This document shows positions 53,440-61,268 of a stretch of 64,000 nucleotides of DNA, one piece after another. Source of the stretch: Candidatus Gastranaerophilales bacterium. Lineage in GTDB: Bacteria; Cyanobacteriota; Vampirovibrionia; Gastranaerophilales; Gastranaerophilaceae. The notes below the pieces were generated by a model, which searched no databases, was not told the DNA's origin, and saw only the letters and a list, made by a program, of their open reading frames with translations. The position numbers and the translations under genes were made by a program. The stretch's first letter is position 1. Each line of letters begins with the position of its first letter. The DNA lies in contig CALUYY010000002.1 in the NCBI GenBank assembly GCA_944325155.1, forward strand, positions 1 to 64,000, written 5' to 3'.

Positions 53440-53527
53440 AGTATTATTATAGTCGTAAACTCCTCTATAAACTCCGTAATACTAATTCTATCCATCACGG
53501 CTAATCTATATGATTGCCGTTTTTTTT
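53440..53527 (+). ncRNA. Candidate small RNA with anti-Shine-Dalgarno loop
   Basis: The gap between oadB and the ATPase gene holds a plus-strand RNA-like unit. An outer 7-bp stem AGTATTA/TAATACT (53440-53446, 53477-53483) encloses a stacked 6-bp stem TTATAG/CTATAA (53447-53452, 53465-53470). Its 12-nt loop carries AAACTCCT, and a second unpaired ACTCC lies at 53471-53475. A 13-nt linker leads to a terminator hairpin with eight T. No plus-strand gene lies between the oadB terminator and this one. CUCC loops can pair with AGGAG ribosome sites. The 5' end is unknown; no good promoter is seen closer than ~53370. Confidence 0.5.
53497..53527 (+). terminator. Second plus-strand terminator, 3' end of the candidate small RNA
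   Basis: ACGGC-t-AATC/GATT-GCCGT hairpin (9 bp, one bulged T, 5-nt loop) followed by eight T (53520-53527), reaching the stop codon of the opposing ATPase gene. The minus strand has no T run after the stem, so the orientation is plus. Confidence 0.75.
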
Positions 53528-54872
53528 ATATATTAACATCCCTCATCATATCTTTAAGCGCCTTAATGGTGGTATCCATCGAAACCAAGTCCGTTGTTTT
53601 TTGCTGTAAAAAGCCGTTAATCTTGGGCATTAATTCTATCGCAATGTCAAGTTTGGGGTTTGAGCCCGTTTGATACATGCCTACATCTATAAGGTCTTTA
53701 TTTTCCCTGTATAATGCAAGTAACTGCCTCATTTTAGAGGCGGCTGCCTGATGTTCTTTATCGGTAATTTCGGTAAATAACCTTGAAACAGATCCTAAAA
53801 CATCAATGGCAGGGTAATGATTCATCTCGGCAACTTTTCTTGACAGGAAAATGTGCCCGTCAACTATACCTCTTACTATGTCTACAATCGGGTCTGTTAT
53901 ATCGTCCCCTTCCATAAGTACGGTATACAATGCCGTGATTGAACCTTTTTCTGAATTTCCCGTGCGCTCCAATGCTCTTTGAAGCCAAGAAAAAATTGAA
54001 GGCGGATACCCCTTCATTGTGGGCGGCTCTCCGATTGATAATCCGACTTCACGTCCCGCCATGGCGCACCTTGTAACGGTGTCTGTCATTAAGAAAACTT
54101 TTTTTCCTTTATCTCTGAAATATTCACAAACCGATGTTGCTGCCAAAAGACATTTCATTCTGATTAACGGGGGAAGGTCGCCCGTGGCGCAAACGATGAC
54201 GGATTTTTTCATGCCTTCTTCGCCAAGTGAATTTACCATAAATTCTTTAACTTCTCTGCCGCGTTCTCCAATCAGCGCCATAACGTTAACATCGGCTTCC
54301 GAATTTCTTGCAATCATTCCGAGCGTCGTACTTTTTCCGACCCCCGAACCTGCAAATAACCCCATTCTCTGTCCGCCGCCAAGCGTTAAAAGCCCGTCAA
54401 TTGCTCTTATTCCTGTTGATATCATATCTTTTATTATGGGTCTGTGAAATGCATCGGGTACATTTCCGTTAATATTTACGTATTCCGCCCCCTCTAAATC
54501 TAATGGTCTGCCATCCATTGGTTCCCCGAGCGGGTTAATTAACCTTCCGAGCAAAAAATCACCGACCGGAAGCATAATGGGGCCCCCCGTTGTTTCAACC
54601 AAAGACCCCTGACCTATCCCCGCACCGTCATACAAAAGAAGCAATTGTGCCATCTCGCCTTTAAAGGCAACAACTTCCGCCGCCTTTTTTTCGCCCGTAT
54701 AGGTTTGAATATAACATAAATCGCCGATTTTAAGCCCGGGCAGCTTAACTTCAACGGTGAGACCCACAAGTTTTGAAACAACGCCTTTATATTTATATAA
54801 CGGAAGATTTTCCAATGTTTCAAGAGCTTTTATTTTTGTATTATGAATTTTATATTCAAATTCTTCATTCAT
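53526..54872 (-). CDS. FliI/SctN-type export ATPase
   Basis: Hexameric ATPase that energises flagellar or virulence type III export. Features: N-terminal beta barrel (~20-95), Walker A GLFAGSGVGKST near 168-179, ALIGERGREVKEF (F-type catalytic Glu), the Walker B region KVFLMTDTVTRCAMAGREVGLS, and GYPPSIFSWLQRALERTGN. The AGREVGL and TGNSEKGSITALYTVL blocks are typical of FliI/SctN rather than F1 beta subunits. Length 448 aa. No other flagellar or secretion gene is next to it, so flagellum versus injectisome cannot be decided. Upstream and downstream genes are unrelated. Confidence 0.88.
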   Translation of the reverse strand: MNEEFEYKIHNTKIKALETLENLPLYKYKGVVSKLVGLTVEVKLPGLKIGDLCYIQTYTGEKKAAEVVAFKGEMAQLLLLYDGAGIGQGSLVETTGGPIMLPVGDFLLGRLINPLGEPMDGRPLDLEGAEYVNINGNVPDAFHRPIIKDMISTGIRAIDGLLTLGGGQRMGLFAGSGVGKSTTLGMIARNSEADVNVMALIGERGREVKEFMVNSLGEEGMKKSVIVCATGDLPPLIRMKCLLAATSVCEYFRDKGKKVFLMTDTVTRCAMAGREVGLSIGEPPTMKGYPPSIFSWLQRALERTGNSEKGSITALYTVLMEGDDITDPIVDIVRGIVDGHIFLSRKVAEMNHYPAIDVLGSVSRLFTEITDKEHQAAASKMRQLLALYRENKDLIDVGMYQTGSNPKLDIAIELMPKINGFLQQKTTDLVSMDTTIKALKDMMRDVNI

Positions 54873-55033
54873 CTTTTTTGCCCGTTTTAATATTAATAAT
54901 CTATCAGATTATTTCAAATAGGGCAATTAAAACCTATAAACCAGTTTTATTTAAAACATTTCATTTTTTATAATGTTAAAAATTTTTGTTCCCGTAAAAC
55001 CGTTGATTTTTTTGTAATTATATTTTTTATATT

Positions 55034-55069
55034 AAAATGCCCTTTTATTTTAATATTAAAAGGGCATTA
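55034..55069 (-). terminator. Terminator of the 55102 gene
   Basis: Minus-strand stem AATGCCCTTTTA/TAAAAGGGCATT with an AT-only loop and T-rich flank, 33 nt past the stop codon. On the plus strand it is also T-rich, but no plus-strand gene precedes it. Confidence 0.8.
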
Positions 55070-55101
55070 ATTTTTAATGAATTATAAATTGTGCTTAATT
55101 A

Positions 55102-55689
55102 TTATTTTGTTTCATGTTTGGCTTCAACATAGCCTGCTTTTGCCGAGCTGTTAATTAAAGCTATGGGAGTTGCTATTGCTAAAATTGCAGCACCGACAAG
55201 TGCTGCCGCTTTTGCAGCCGGAGTTGCGTTTAAGAATTTTTTAACTATTTTTGCACCTTTTAATTTATCTTTAAGAGTTATTGTCTTTGGAAGTTCCACA
55301 GGTACTATGGAATCTACCAATTGATTGCGCGGTATTGATATTTTGTCTAATGATTTGCCTATATTACCTACAAGCGTATTAACGCCTTTTTGTACATTTT
55401 TGGAAAGACCCGTTACAAGCGCTGCCGCACCTGCGCCTATTCCTGCGGCGCCAAAAAGTTTTCCCGTATCTTTTAAGCTTTCTTTGGTTATTTCAGCTAA
55501 TGCACTTTTTTTGTTTTCAATTTTATCGTTTGTTATAATATGTGCATAGCTTCCGATTGCACCGACGGGTTTTTCGGTTTTTTCATCAACCTTTTCATAA
55601 AATTTCTTTGTAAGAGCCAGAGTTCCTATTCCTGCTCCTAAACCCGCTGCTGCTGCAAATGCGCCTACACCTAATTTTTGAACATTCAT
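55102..55689 (-). CDS. Unknown membrane-associated protein, Gly/Ala hydrophobic segments
   Basis: A 195-aa basic protein. Hydrophobic stretches: ~5-26 (LGVGAFAAAAGLGAGIGTLAL), ~78-93 (LFGAAGIGAGAAALVTGL) and ~158-180 (AAKAAALVGAAILAIATPIALI). The first could act as an uncleaved signal anchor. Between them are Lys-rich amphipathic segments. Composition resembles the proteins at 5208, 8385 and 32025, suggesting a related group of envelope or internal-membrane proteins, but sequence identity is not obvious by eye. AAAGGA precedes the ATG. Confidence 0.72.
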   Translation of the reverse strand: MNVQKLGVGAFAAAAGLGAGIGTLALTKKFYEKVDEKTEKPVGAIGSYAHIITNDKIENKKSALAEITKESLKDTGKLFGAAGIGAGAAALVTGLSKNVQKGVNTLVGNIGKSLDKISIPRNQLVDSIVPVELPKTITLKDKLKGAKIVKKFLNATPAAKAAALVGAAILAIATPIALINSSAKAGYVEAKHETK

Positions 55690-55788
55690 ACTTCATATTC
55701 CTTTCTTTGATGGCATTCAATGCCGATATAAAGAAGATGAACAAAATAAATTGCCTGCATTTTATTTATTATTAAGTTTTTTTACAAT

Positions 55789-56937
55789 TTATAAATCGGT
55801 GTTGTTTGAATAAAAAAGAACGTATCCTTCATTTATTGCATCAACCAGAATTTTTGCATATCTTTTTGCGGTTTTAAAATATGCGAGATGGGCCAAAAGA
55901 AAAGTTCTTCTTGATGTTTTATCCGACTTGTCGTAAATAAAGCCGCCGTTTGGATTAATATCAAGATTAATTTCTTTTTCTATTTCGTCAAACGTTAAAT
56001 TGCCGCTTGTCGGGAACCCTAAAGGGTCGTCCGAATAATTAACGGTAAGCCAGAACATATTATTTTCAACGATAAATTTATAAGATAATGCCATAATTTC
56101 GCTCATTTTATAGTTTTTATCATAAAGGTCGCTGTAAAATAAAGTATACGGGCTTGCATAATTAATTCCGCCTATAATTGCGTCTTTCGGGGTGCATAAT
56201 TTCTTTGTATATTCGTTTAAAGTATCAATTTTTGTTTTAAAACTTTTGATATCATTTTCAAAAACAAATTCATCAACAATGTCATAGGTAACGAGTTTTG
56301 AATTAAAAATTGCATCCGTACAAGTGTCGTCAAGATTTCTGTATGATACGTAGTTTTTATAATTGTCATCAAGTTTTGATTTTAAAATCGAATCTTTAAT
56401 TTTAATAACGGGCATTTTGATTGTCATATACTGCTGCACTATAAATGTTCCCGCACTGTATCCTATAAGAACCAGTTTATTTCCCTTATTATATTCATTC
56501 ATTATTTCTTTGTGGAGTTTTTGAATAATCGGGTACATATTTTCGGTTTTTGAAACCCAAATGGCGTCATGCAGACACATTGCAATAAATTTTCTTACAT
56601 AGTTTGCCGGTTTCGGGCTGATTGCTTTTAAAATGTTAAATTCTTCATTTATGATTTCAATTTCATCCCTGCTCATATCGCCCCAATAAAAAGGATACGG
56701 GGTTTTATTTATTGTTAAATTTCCTTCTTTTAAATATTTTTGATTAATTAATTCATCGGCCGAAAACTGTTTCACTATTTCTTTGTGCAGTTTGTTAACG
56801 CCTTTTATAAAATCTTCTTTGGATTCTTCGGTATTTGTGTTTGAACCGTTGAGATAGATAAAACTGACTTCGTTTTGAGCATGGCTTAAATTAACACCGA
56901 GTGCTAAAAACATCAGTAAAATTATAAATTTTTTCAT
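55789..56937 (-). CDS. Exported alpha/beta-hydrolase-like protein
   Basis: Secreted protein of 382 aa. The start at 56937 gives MKKFIILLMFLALGVNLSHAQ, a cleavable signal peptide; the longer ORF from 57069 runs through the structured leader and adds non-conserved sequence. A nucleophile elbow VLIGYSAGTFIVQQ (G-x-S-x-G, Ser near 160) and an early strand SFIYLNGSNTNT (possible oxyanion region) suggest an esterase/lipase-type fold. The acid and His of the triad are not certain; HLAYF near the C-terminus holds a candidate His. Substrate unknown. GAGGGAG precedes the ATG. Confidence 0.75.
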   Translation of the reverse strand: MKKFIILLMFLALGVNLSHAQNEVSFIYLNGSNTNTEESKEDFIKGVNKLHKEIVKQFSADELINQKYLKEGNLTINKTPYPFYWGDMSRDEIEIINEEFNILKAISPKPANYVRKFIAMCLHDAIWVSKTENMYPIIQKLHKEIMNEYNKGNKLVLIGYSAGTFIVQQYMTIKMPVIKIKDSILKSKLDDNYKNYVSYRNLDDTCTDAIFNSKLVTYDIVDEFVFENDIKSFKTKIDTLNEYTKKLCTPKDAIIGGINYASPYTLFYSDLYDKNYKMSEIMALSYKFIVENNMFWLTVNYSDDPLGFPTSGNLTFDEIEKEINLDINPNGGFIYDKSDKTSRRTFLLAHLAYFKTAKRYAKILVDAINEGYVLFYSNNTDL

Positions 56938-56960
56938 TTCTCCCTCATAAAAAATAAAAA

Positions 56961-57069
56961 TTGCTCTACACGGGTAAATTTTGTTACCTGCGGTGCTCCC
57001 ACAGGTGGGTGAGCGCCTCGACAAATCCGTTTCCTTTAAAAATGATAAAATCACCAAGGTATACTTCAA
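56961..57069 (-). ncRNA. GC-rich structured leader or small RNA upstream of the exported hydrolase
   Basis: In an AT-rich genome this intergenic stretch is strikingly GC-rich. On the minus strand a possible promoter (TTGAAG 57069-57064, 16 nt, TATCAT 57047-57042) precedes two adjacent hairpins. Hairpin A (57014-56995) pairs GCT-CCCA with TGGG-AGC; hairpin B (56992-56969) pairs CGC-A-GGTAA with TTACC-C-GTG. A short T-rich tract precedes the hydrolase ribosome site. It matches no riboswitch class I can recognise; a cis-regulatory leader, an independent RNA or a mobile-element remnant are all possible. Confidence 0.45.
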
Positions 57070-57200
57070 TTGTCTTTTAATTTTAAAGAGCAGGCTCTCC
57101 CGTTTTATTAAAATGTAGGAACAAAATTACAACCCGCATAAAGCAATTAACATTTTATCATTAATTTTTATCTTTTGTCTATTAATTAAAATGTTATTGC

Positions 57201-57476
57201 CTATCCCAAAAGACGTTTTAATTCTTTCTCTCTTTTCTTTTTTAAGAGCTTGTTTGTTCTTTTTCTGATTACAACCTGGGGAGTATCTTCAGGCATTGCG
57301 GCCTTAAAGAAATCTTCCCTCATGGCGTCAAACTCTCTTAATTTTTGAAGAGCTTCTTCCATACGGGATTTTTTAGCCTGTTTAATCAACACCTGAAATT
57401 TGGCTTTTTCGCTGATATCCATTGAAATTAAGCTGTAAAAACTCATACATATATAATGAGCTTTTATTTTGGGCAT
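57201..57476 (-). CDS. Small basic protein of unknown function downstream of engB
   Basis: Up to 91 aa; starts at M1, M12 (57443) or M19 (57422) are all possible and none has a clear Shine-Dalgarno. The conserved-looking part starts at MDISEKAKF and is a helical, Lys/Arg-rich protein (KQAKKSRMEEALQKLREF...RKRTNKLLKKKREKELKRLL). It superficially recalls small ribosomal proteins such as bS21, but the bS21 signature is absent. Possibly nucleic-acid binding. It follows engB by 11 nt on the same strand, so it is co-transcribed. Confidence 0.6.
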   Translation of the reverse strand: MPKIKAHYICMSFYSLISMDISEKAKFQVLIKQAKKSRMEEALQKLREFDAMREDFFKAAMPEDTPQVVIRKRTNKLLKKKREKELKRLLG

Positions 57477-57487
57477 GGCAAGTTTTT

Positions 57488-58069
57488 TTAATTAATGTTA
57501 CATTCAAAAAAATCAAGAATTTTGTCTTTATATAAAGATTTTTTTGTTGAAAAAGGAATACACATTGTTTTTGTAAAGCCTTCAGTTTCTTTTATTCTTT
57601 TTGAAATTTCGCCCTGTTTTACTAAATCGCACTTGGCTAAAACGTTTATAAAAGGAATTTTATTTATAATAAGCCAATCAATCATTTTAATATCATTATC
57701 CAAAAGCCCGTGTCTTGAATCAATAAAAATAAGGCAGTATTTTAAATTTTCTCTTTTGAGCAGGTATTCTTCAAGATTTTTTTGCCATTCATTCTGCATT
57801 GTTTTTGAAACTTTTGCATATCCGTATCCGGGAAGGTCGGCAATAATAAAATTTCCCTTATCGCTTATAACTTCAAAATGGTTTATAAGCCTTGTTTTAC
57901 CCGGGGTGTTTGACGTTTTTGCAAGTTTTAAATTATTAACAAGAAAATTAATGAAGCTTGATTTTCCCGCATTTGAACGTCCGAGAAGCGCAAATTCAGC
58001 TTCATTGAACGTTGGTGCCGATTTGAGCGACGGCGAGCTTGTTATGAACTTTGCCTGTTTTATCTTCAT
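57488..58069 (-). CDS. engB: Ribosome biogenesis GTPase YsxC/EngB
   Basis: Essential GTPase in 50S assembly. G1 GRSNAGKSSFIN near 31-42, G2 region TSNTPGKTRLINHF, G3 DLPGYGYAKVS near 78-88, G4 LAKCDLVKQ near 145-153, with the KxxPFI... spacing of the family. Length 193 aa. The start MKIKQAKFITSS matches the family N-terminus, so the 68-nt overlap with the upstream frame is real if that ORF is a gene. The equally long plus-strand frame here is a shadow. Confidence 0.95.
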   Translation of the reverse strand: MKIKQAKFITSSPSLKSAPTFNEAEFALLGRSNAGKSSFINFLVNNLKLAKTSNTPGKTRLINHFEVISDKGNFIIADLPGYGYAKVSKTMQNEWQKNLEEYLLKRENLKYCLIFIDSRHGLLDNDIKMIDWLIINKIPFINVLAKCDLVKQGEISKRIKETEGFTKTMCIPFSTKKSLYKDKILDFFECNIN

Positions 58070-58307
58070 TAATTAAATGCCTTAATTCGCTTGCCTGTCT
58101 TTTATACATAACGGTAGATAAAAGATTATATGCATTTTTGGAATTTATAACGTTGATTTGAATGCCGTTTTCCGTTGTTTCGACGGTTATTGAGCTTTCT
58201 TTCGTAAAATCCGATTCAATGCCCGTTATGTTTATAATGGTCTTTTTTAAGATACTTAACGGTTCCCTTAAAAAATCTTCAAAAGTTTTTAAAATGTTAG
58301 TTTTCAT
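58002..58307 (-). CDS. Small unknown protein overlapping engB
   Basis: A 101-aa ORF whose last 68 nt overlap engB in another frame. The product has an alternating helix/strand pattern (MKTNILKTFEDFLREPLSIL; SITVETTENGIQINVIN) without a known domain. A TAGAAT box lies 8 nt before the ATG and no Shine-Dalgarno is present, as for other leaderless starts here. The long overlap makes the C-terminal part doubtful; the real gene could end earlier by a different start or be non-coding. Confidence 0.5.
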   Translation of the reverse strand: MKTNILKTFEDFLREPLSILKKTIINITGIESDFTKESSITVETTENGIQINVINSKNAYNLLSTVMYKRQASELRHLINEDKTGKVHNKLAVAQIGTNVQ

Positions 58308-58391
58308 TTATGTTAATTCTATCAAAAAACATTATTTTTTTGTATAATCAACATATTGTTTTTAATAATTCGTTATAAGGAAGTTTAAATT

Positions 58392-59243
58392 ATGTTGATT
58401 AAAGAAAATCTCTACAAAGAAATTACCCCGAACGGCTACGGCATTGCAATCGAAACGGAAGGTAACGTTTTATATTCCAAAAAATCCGAATTTCAACAGG
58501 TTGATATCTTTAAATCAAAAGGACTCGGTAACGTTCTTACTTTAGACGGACTTATGATGACAACGGTTGAGGATGAATTTTTCTACCATGAAATGATTGC
58601 TCATATTCCCTTATGTTCTCATTTGAATCCGGAAAATGTTCTTGTAATCGGTGGCGGCGACGGCGGAACGGTCAGAGAAGTTTTAAAACATCCTACCGTT
58701 AAAAATGTTGATTTATGTGAAATTGACGCTCTTGTTATAGAAGCAAGCAAAATGTATCTTCCGACTATTGCGGGAAAATTAACCGATGAAAAAGTTCATA
58801 TATATGTTGAAGACGCTATTGAATTTATAAAAACCAAAAAGAATTGTTATGACGTTGTTTTAATTGATTCAACGGATCCTATGGGCCCGGGTGAAGGGCT
58901 TTTTACGGAAGAATTTTATAATAACGTTAAAATGAGTTTGAAGCCGGGCGGAATTGTTGCTCCGCAGTCTGAATCTCCTTTTGCAAACAAAGAAGAAATG
59001 AGAAAAATGTATATTTTATTAAATAAAGTCTTTAAAACCGTCCTGCCGTACTGCGGCCCCATTCCCACATACCCGGGCGGCTATTGGTCCTGGGCATTTT
59101 GTTCCGATGATACCGATAACAGCGTTAAAGATGTAAAAAGGGCAAAATTGATTGAAAATCAGGCAAAATTATATAACACAGACCTTCATAATGCCGTATT
59201 TTGCACTCCCAATTTCGTAAGGAAAATTGCAAATAATGAATAA
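58392..59243 (+). CDS. speE: Spermidine synthase
   Basis: Transfers aminopropyl from decarboxylated AdoMet to putrescine. Rossmann core VLVIGGGDGGTVREVLKHPTVKNVDLCEID near 83-112, catalytic region VVLIDSTDPMGPGEGLFTEEFY near 155-176, and the C-terminal PTYPGGYWSWAF. Length 283 aa is standard. TATAAT at 58343-58348 and AAGGAAG before the ATG give a normal 5' leader. The aroA start overlaps the stop by 8 nt, so polyamine and shikimate genes are co-transcribed. Confidence 0.95.
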   Translation: MLIKENLYKEITPNGYGIAIETEGNVLYSKKSEFQQVDIFKSKGLGNVLTLDGLMMTTVEDEFFYHEMIAHIPLCSHLNPENVLVIGGGDGGTVREVLKHPTVKNVDLCEIDALVIEASKMYLPTIAGKLTDEKVHIYVEDAIEFIKTKKNCYDVVLIDSTDPMGPGEGLFTEEFYNNVKMSLKPGGIVAPQSESPFANKEEMRKMYILLNKVFKTVLPYCGPIPTYPGGYWSWAFCSDDTDNSVKDVKRAKLIENQAKLYNTDLHNAVFCTPNFVRKIANNE

Positions 59244-60537
59244 TCTGAAAGTTAATCCTTTAATCGGTCCGCTTACGGGTGAGATTACAATCCCTTCGGA
59301 TAAATCAATATCCCATAGGAGCATAATAATAGGAGCGCTTACAAACGGCAAAGTTAAAATTTCAAATTTTTCATCCTGCGCCGATTGTCATTCAACCTTA
59401 AATATTTTTAAAAATTTAGGGCTTGATGTCGATTTTATTGACGATAAAACTCTTATTATAAATTCCAAACAAGGATTAATTAAACCGGATTGTCCGCTTG
59501 ATTGCGGAAATTCGGGAACTTCAATGAGATTAATTGCGGGGATTTTATCGGGTCAAAAATTTAATTCCGAATTAATCGGAGATATCAGTCTTTCAAAACG
59601 CCCCATGAAAAGAATAATAGAGCCTTTAAGTTTAATGGGTGCAAAAATTGAATCCGATGAAAATAAGGCGCCTTTAAAAATTAAGGGCTCAAAACTTACC
59701 GGCATTAGCTATGAATCAAAAATAGCATCCGCTCAGGTAAAATCTTCAATTCTTCTTGCGGGGCTTTTTGCTTCCGGCGAAACTACCGTTATTGAACCTT
59801 ATTTATCAAGAAACCATTCCGAATTAATGCTTGAATATTTTGATTCCGACATTAAAGCTTATAATTCGGATAATAAATTTTATACAAAAATAAGAAGCTC
59901 GTTTTTAATGCCAAAAGATTTATTTATCCCGGGCGATATTTCATCTTCCGCATTTTTCCTTGTTGCTTCATCAATTGTTAAAGGAAGCGATGTTATTATA
60001 AAAAATGTCGGTCTGAACCCTACAAGAACGGGTATAATAGATGTTATGAAACAAATGAATGCCGATATTGAAATTTTGGACTACAGAGTTGTAAATAATG
60101 AACCGATTGGAGATATCAGGGTTAAATATTCTCCCGATCTTAAAGGTATTGAAATTAAAGGAGAAATTATACCGAGATTAATTGATGAAATTCCGGTAAT
60201 TGTCGTTCTTGCGCTTTGCGCTGACGGCAAAACGGTTATAAAAGACGCATCCGATTTAAAAAATAAAGAATCGGACAGAATTAATTCCCTTTGTTTTGAA
60301 TTAAATAAAACGGGCGCCGATATTATTCCGACCGATGACGGATTTATAATAAATTCAAACGGCAAAAAGCAATTAAAAGGCGGTGCTGAATTAAATTGTT
60401 ACCATGACCACCGTTTAATTATGAGTTTTTATGTTGCAAGCCTGGTTTCAAAAAATGCAAATATAATTAACGATTTCAACTGGGTTAATACATCATTTCC
60501 CGAATTTTTGGAATTATTCGGTATGCTCGGAGCATAA
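59236..60537 (+). CDS. aroA: 3-phosphoshikimate 1-carboxyvinyltransferase (EPSP synthase)
   Basis: Sixth step of the shikimate pathway. Blocks: IPSDKSISHRSIIIGAL near 18-34, CGNSGTSMRLIAGILSG near 90-106 (in place of the class I GNAGTAMR), SAQVKSSILLAGL and KESDRI. The LISGQ-like and GNSGTSMRL forms resemble class II (glyphosate-tolerant) enzymes. The ATG at 59236 overlapping the speE stop is preferred to the one at 59227; 433 aa. It completes the aroCKB set at 17.9-20.6 kb. Confidence 0.95.
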   Translation: MNNLKVNPLIGPLTGEITIPSDKSISHRSIIIGALTNGKVKISNFSSCADCHSTLNIFKNLGLDVDFIDDKTLIINSKQGLIKPDCPLDCGNSGTSMRLIAGILSGQKFNSELIGDISLSKRPMKRIIEPLSLMGAKIESDENKAPLKIKGSKLTGISYESKIASAQVKSSILLAGLFASGETTVIEPYLSRNHSELMLEYFDSDIKAYNSDNKFYTKIRSSFLMPKDLFIPGDISSSAFFLVASSIVKGSDVIIKNVGLNPTRTGIIDVMKQMNADIEILDYRVVNNEPIGDIRVKYSPDLKGIEIKGEIIPRLIDEIPVIVVLALCADGKTVIKDASDLKNKESDRINSLCFELNKTGADIIPTDDGFIINSNGKKQLKGGAELNCYHDHRLIMSFYVASLVSKNANIINDFNWVNTSFPEFLELFGMLGA

Positions 60538-60542
60538 AAAAG

Positions 60543-61268
60543 ATGTTTTATTTTGATAAAACGGATAGCCTTTTGGTTTTAAAATCGGATAAATTAAAAA
60601 TTAACCACTTTTTTACGACAAGAAATTCAATTATTAAAACAAAAGAAAAAGAATTTATCGAACTTGCAAATAAAAATAAAGAAATAATAAAAAAATATTT
60701 TAATCTTAAATCTCTTATAAGCCCTTCCCAAAGGCACACTTCAAACATAGAAATCGTTGATGAGAGAATTGAATACCCCGATACCGACGCTTTAATTTTA
60801 AATAATAAAGACATAGGAATTTTTCTTAATTTTGCAGACTGCACGCCCGTAATTTTATTTGATACAAAAAATAATGCGGGCGCAATCATCCATGCGGGCT
60901 GGAGAGGAACAAAAGAAAAAATCGTTCAAAAAACTTTTTATAAAATGAATTCGGAATTTAAAACTTCCCCCGATGATGTTATCGCCGTTATAGGGCCTTC
61001 AATTTGCAAAGACTGTTTTGAAACAAATAATGAAATAGCCGATATGTTGTCTGAAAGCGTTATTGATAATAAGGATTGTATATTTTATAAAAACGATAAA
61101 TATTATGCGGACTTAAAAGAAATCAATAAAAGACAGTTAAATGAAACCGGCATTTTAAACGTTGATGTCTGCGATTTTTGCACATATCATAATAATGATA
61201 AATTCTTTTCATACAGAAAAGAAAATAAAACAACAAACAGGATAAGTGCGTTTTTAACCCTTAATTAA
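60543..61268 (+). CDS. pgeF: Purine nucleoside phosphorylase / polyphenol oxidase-family protein
   Basis: YfiH/LACC1-type protein, described as a multicopper-oxidase-like or purine nucleoside-cleaving enzyme and linked to peptidoglycan editing. Signatures: SPSQRHTSNIEIVDE (His), the Cys in FADCTPVILF near 98-107, and IIHAGWRGTKEKIVQKT near 113-129. Length 241 aa. It starts 5 nt after the aroA stop and ends with TAA overlapping the opposing stop (TTAA). Confidence 0.9.
   Translation: MFYFDKTDSLLVLKSDKLKINHFFTTRNSIIKTKEKEFIELANKNKEIIKKYFNLKSLISPSQRHTSNIEIVDERIEYPDTDALILNNKDIGIFLNFADCTPVILFDTKNNAGAIIHAGWRGTKEKIVQKTFYKMNSEFKTSPDDVIAVIGPSICKDCFETNNEIADMLSESVIDNKDCIFYKNDKYYADLKEINKRQLNETGILNVDVCDFCTYHNNDKFFSYRKENKTTNRISAFLTLN

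Noticed and set aside
53416-53673. Plus-strand ORF of 85 aa across the candidate small RNA and the ATPase end
   Set aside because: It reads through a terminator hairpin and the conserved 3' end of the ATPase gene and has no ribosome site; the RNA interpretation explains the region better.
56938-57069. 44-residue N-terminal extension of the exported hydrolase
   Set aside because: It would place a signal peptide inside the protein and translate the GC-rich structured region; the ATG at 56937 with GAGGGAG is better.
57495-58076. Plus-strand ORF of 193 aa opposite engB
   Set aside because: It mirrors engB almost exactly and has no family motif; engB carries all GTPase motifs, so this is a shadow frame.
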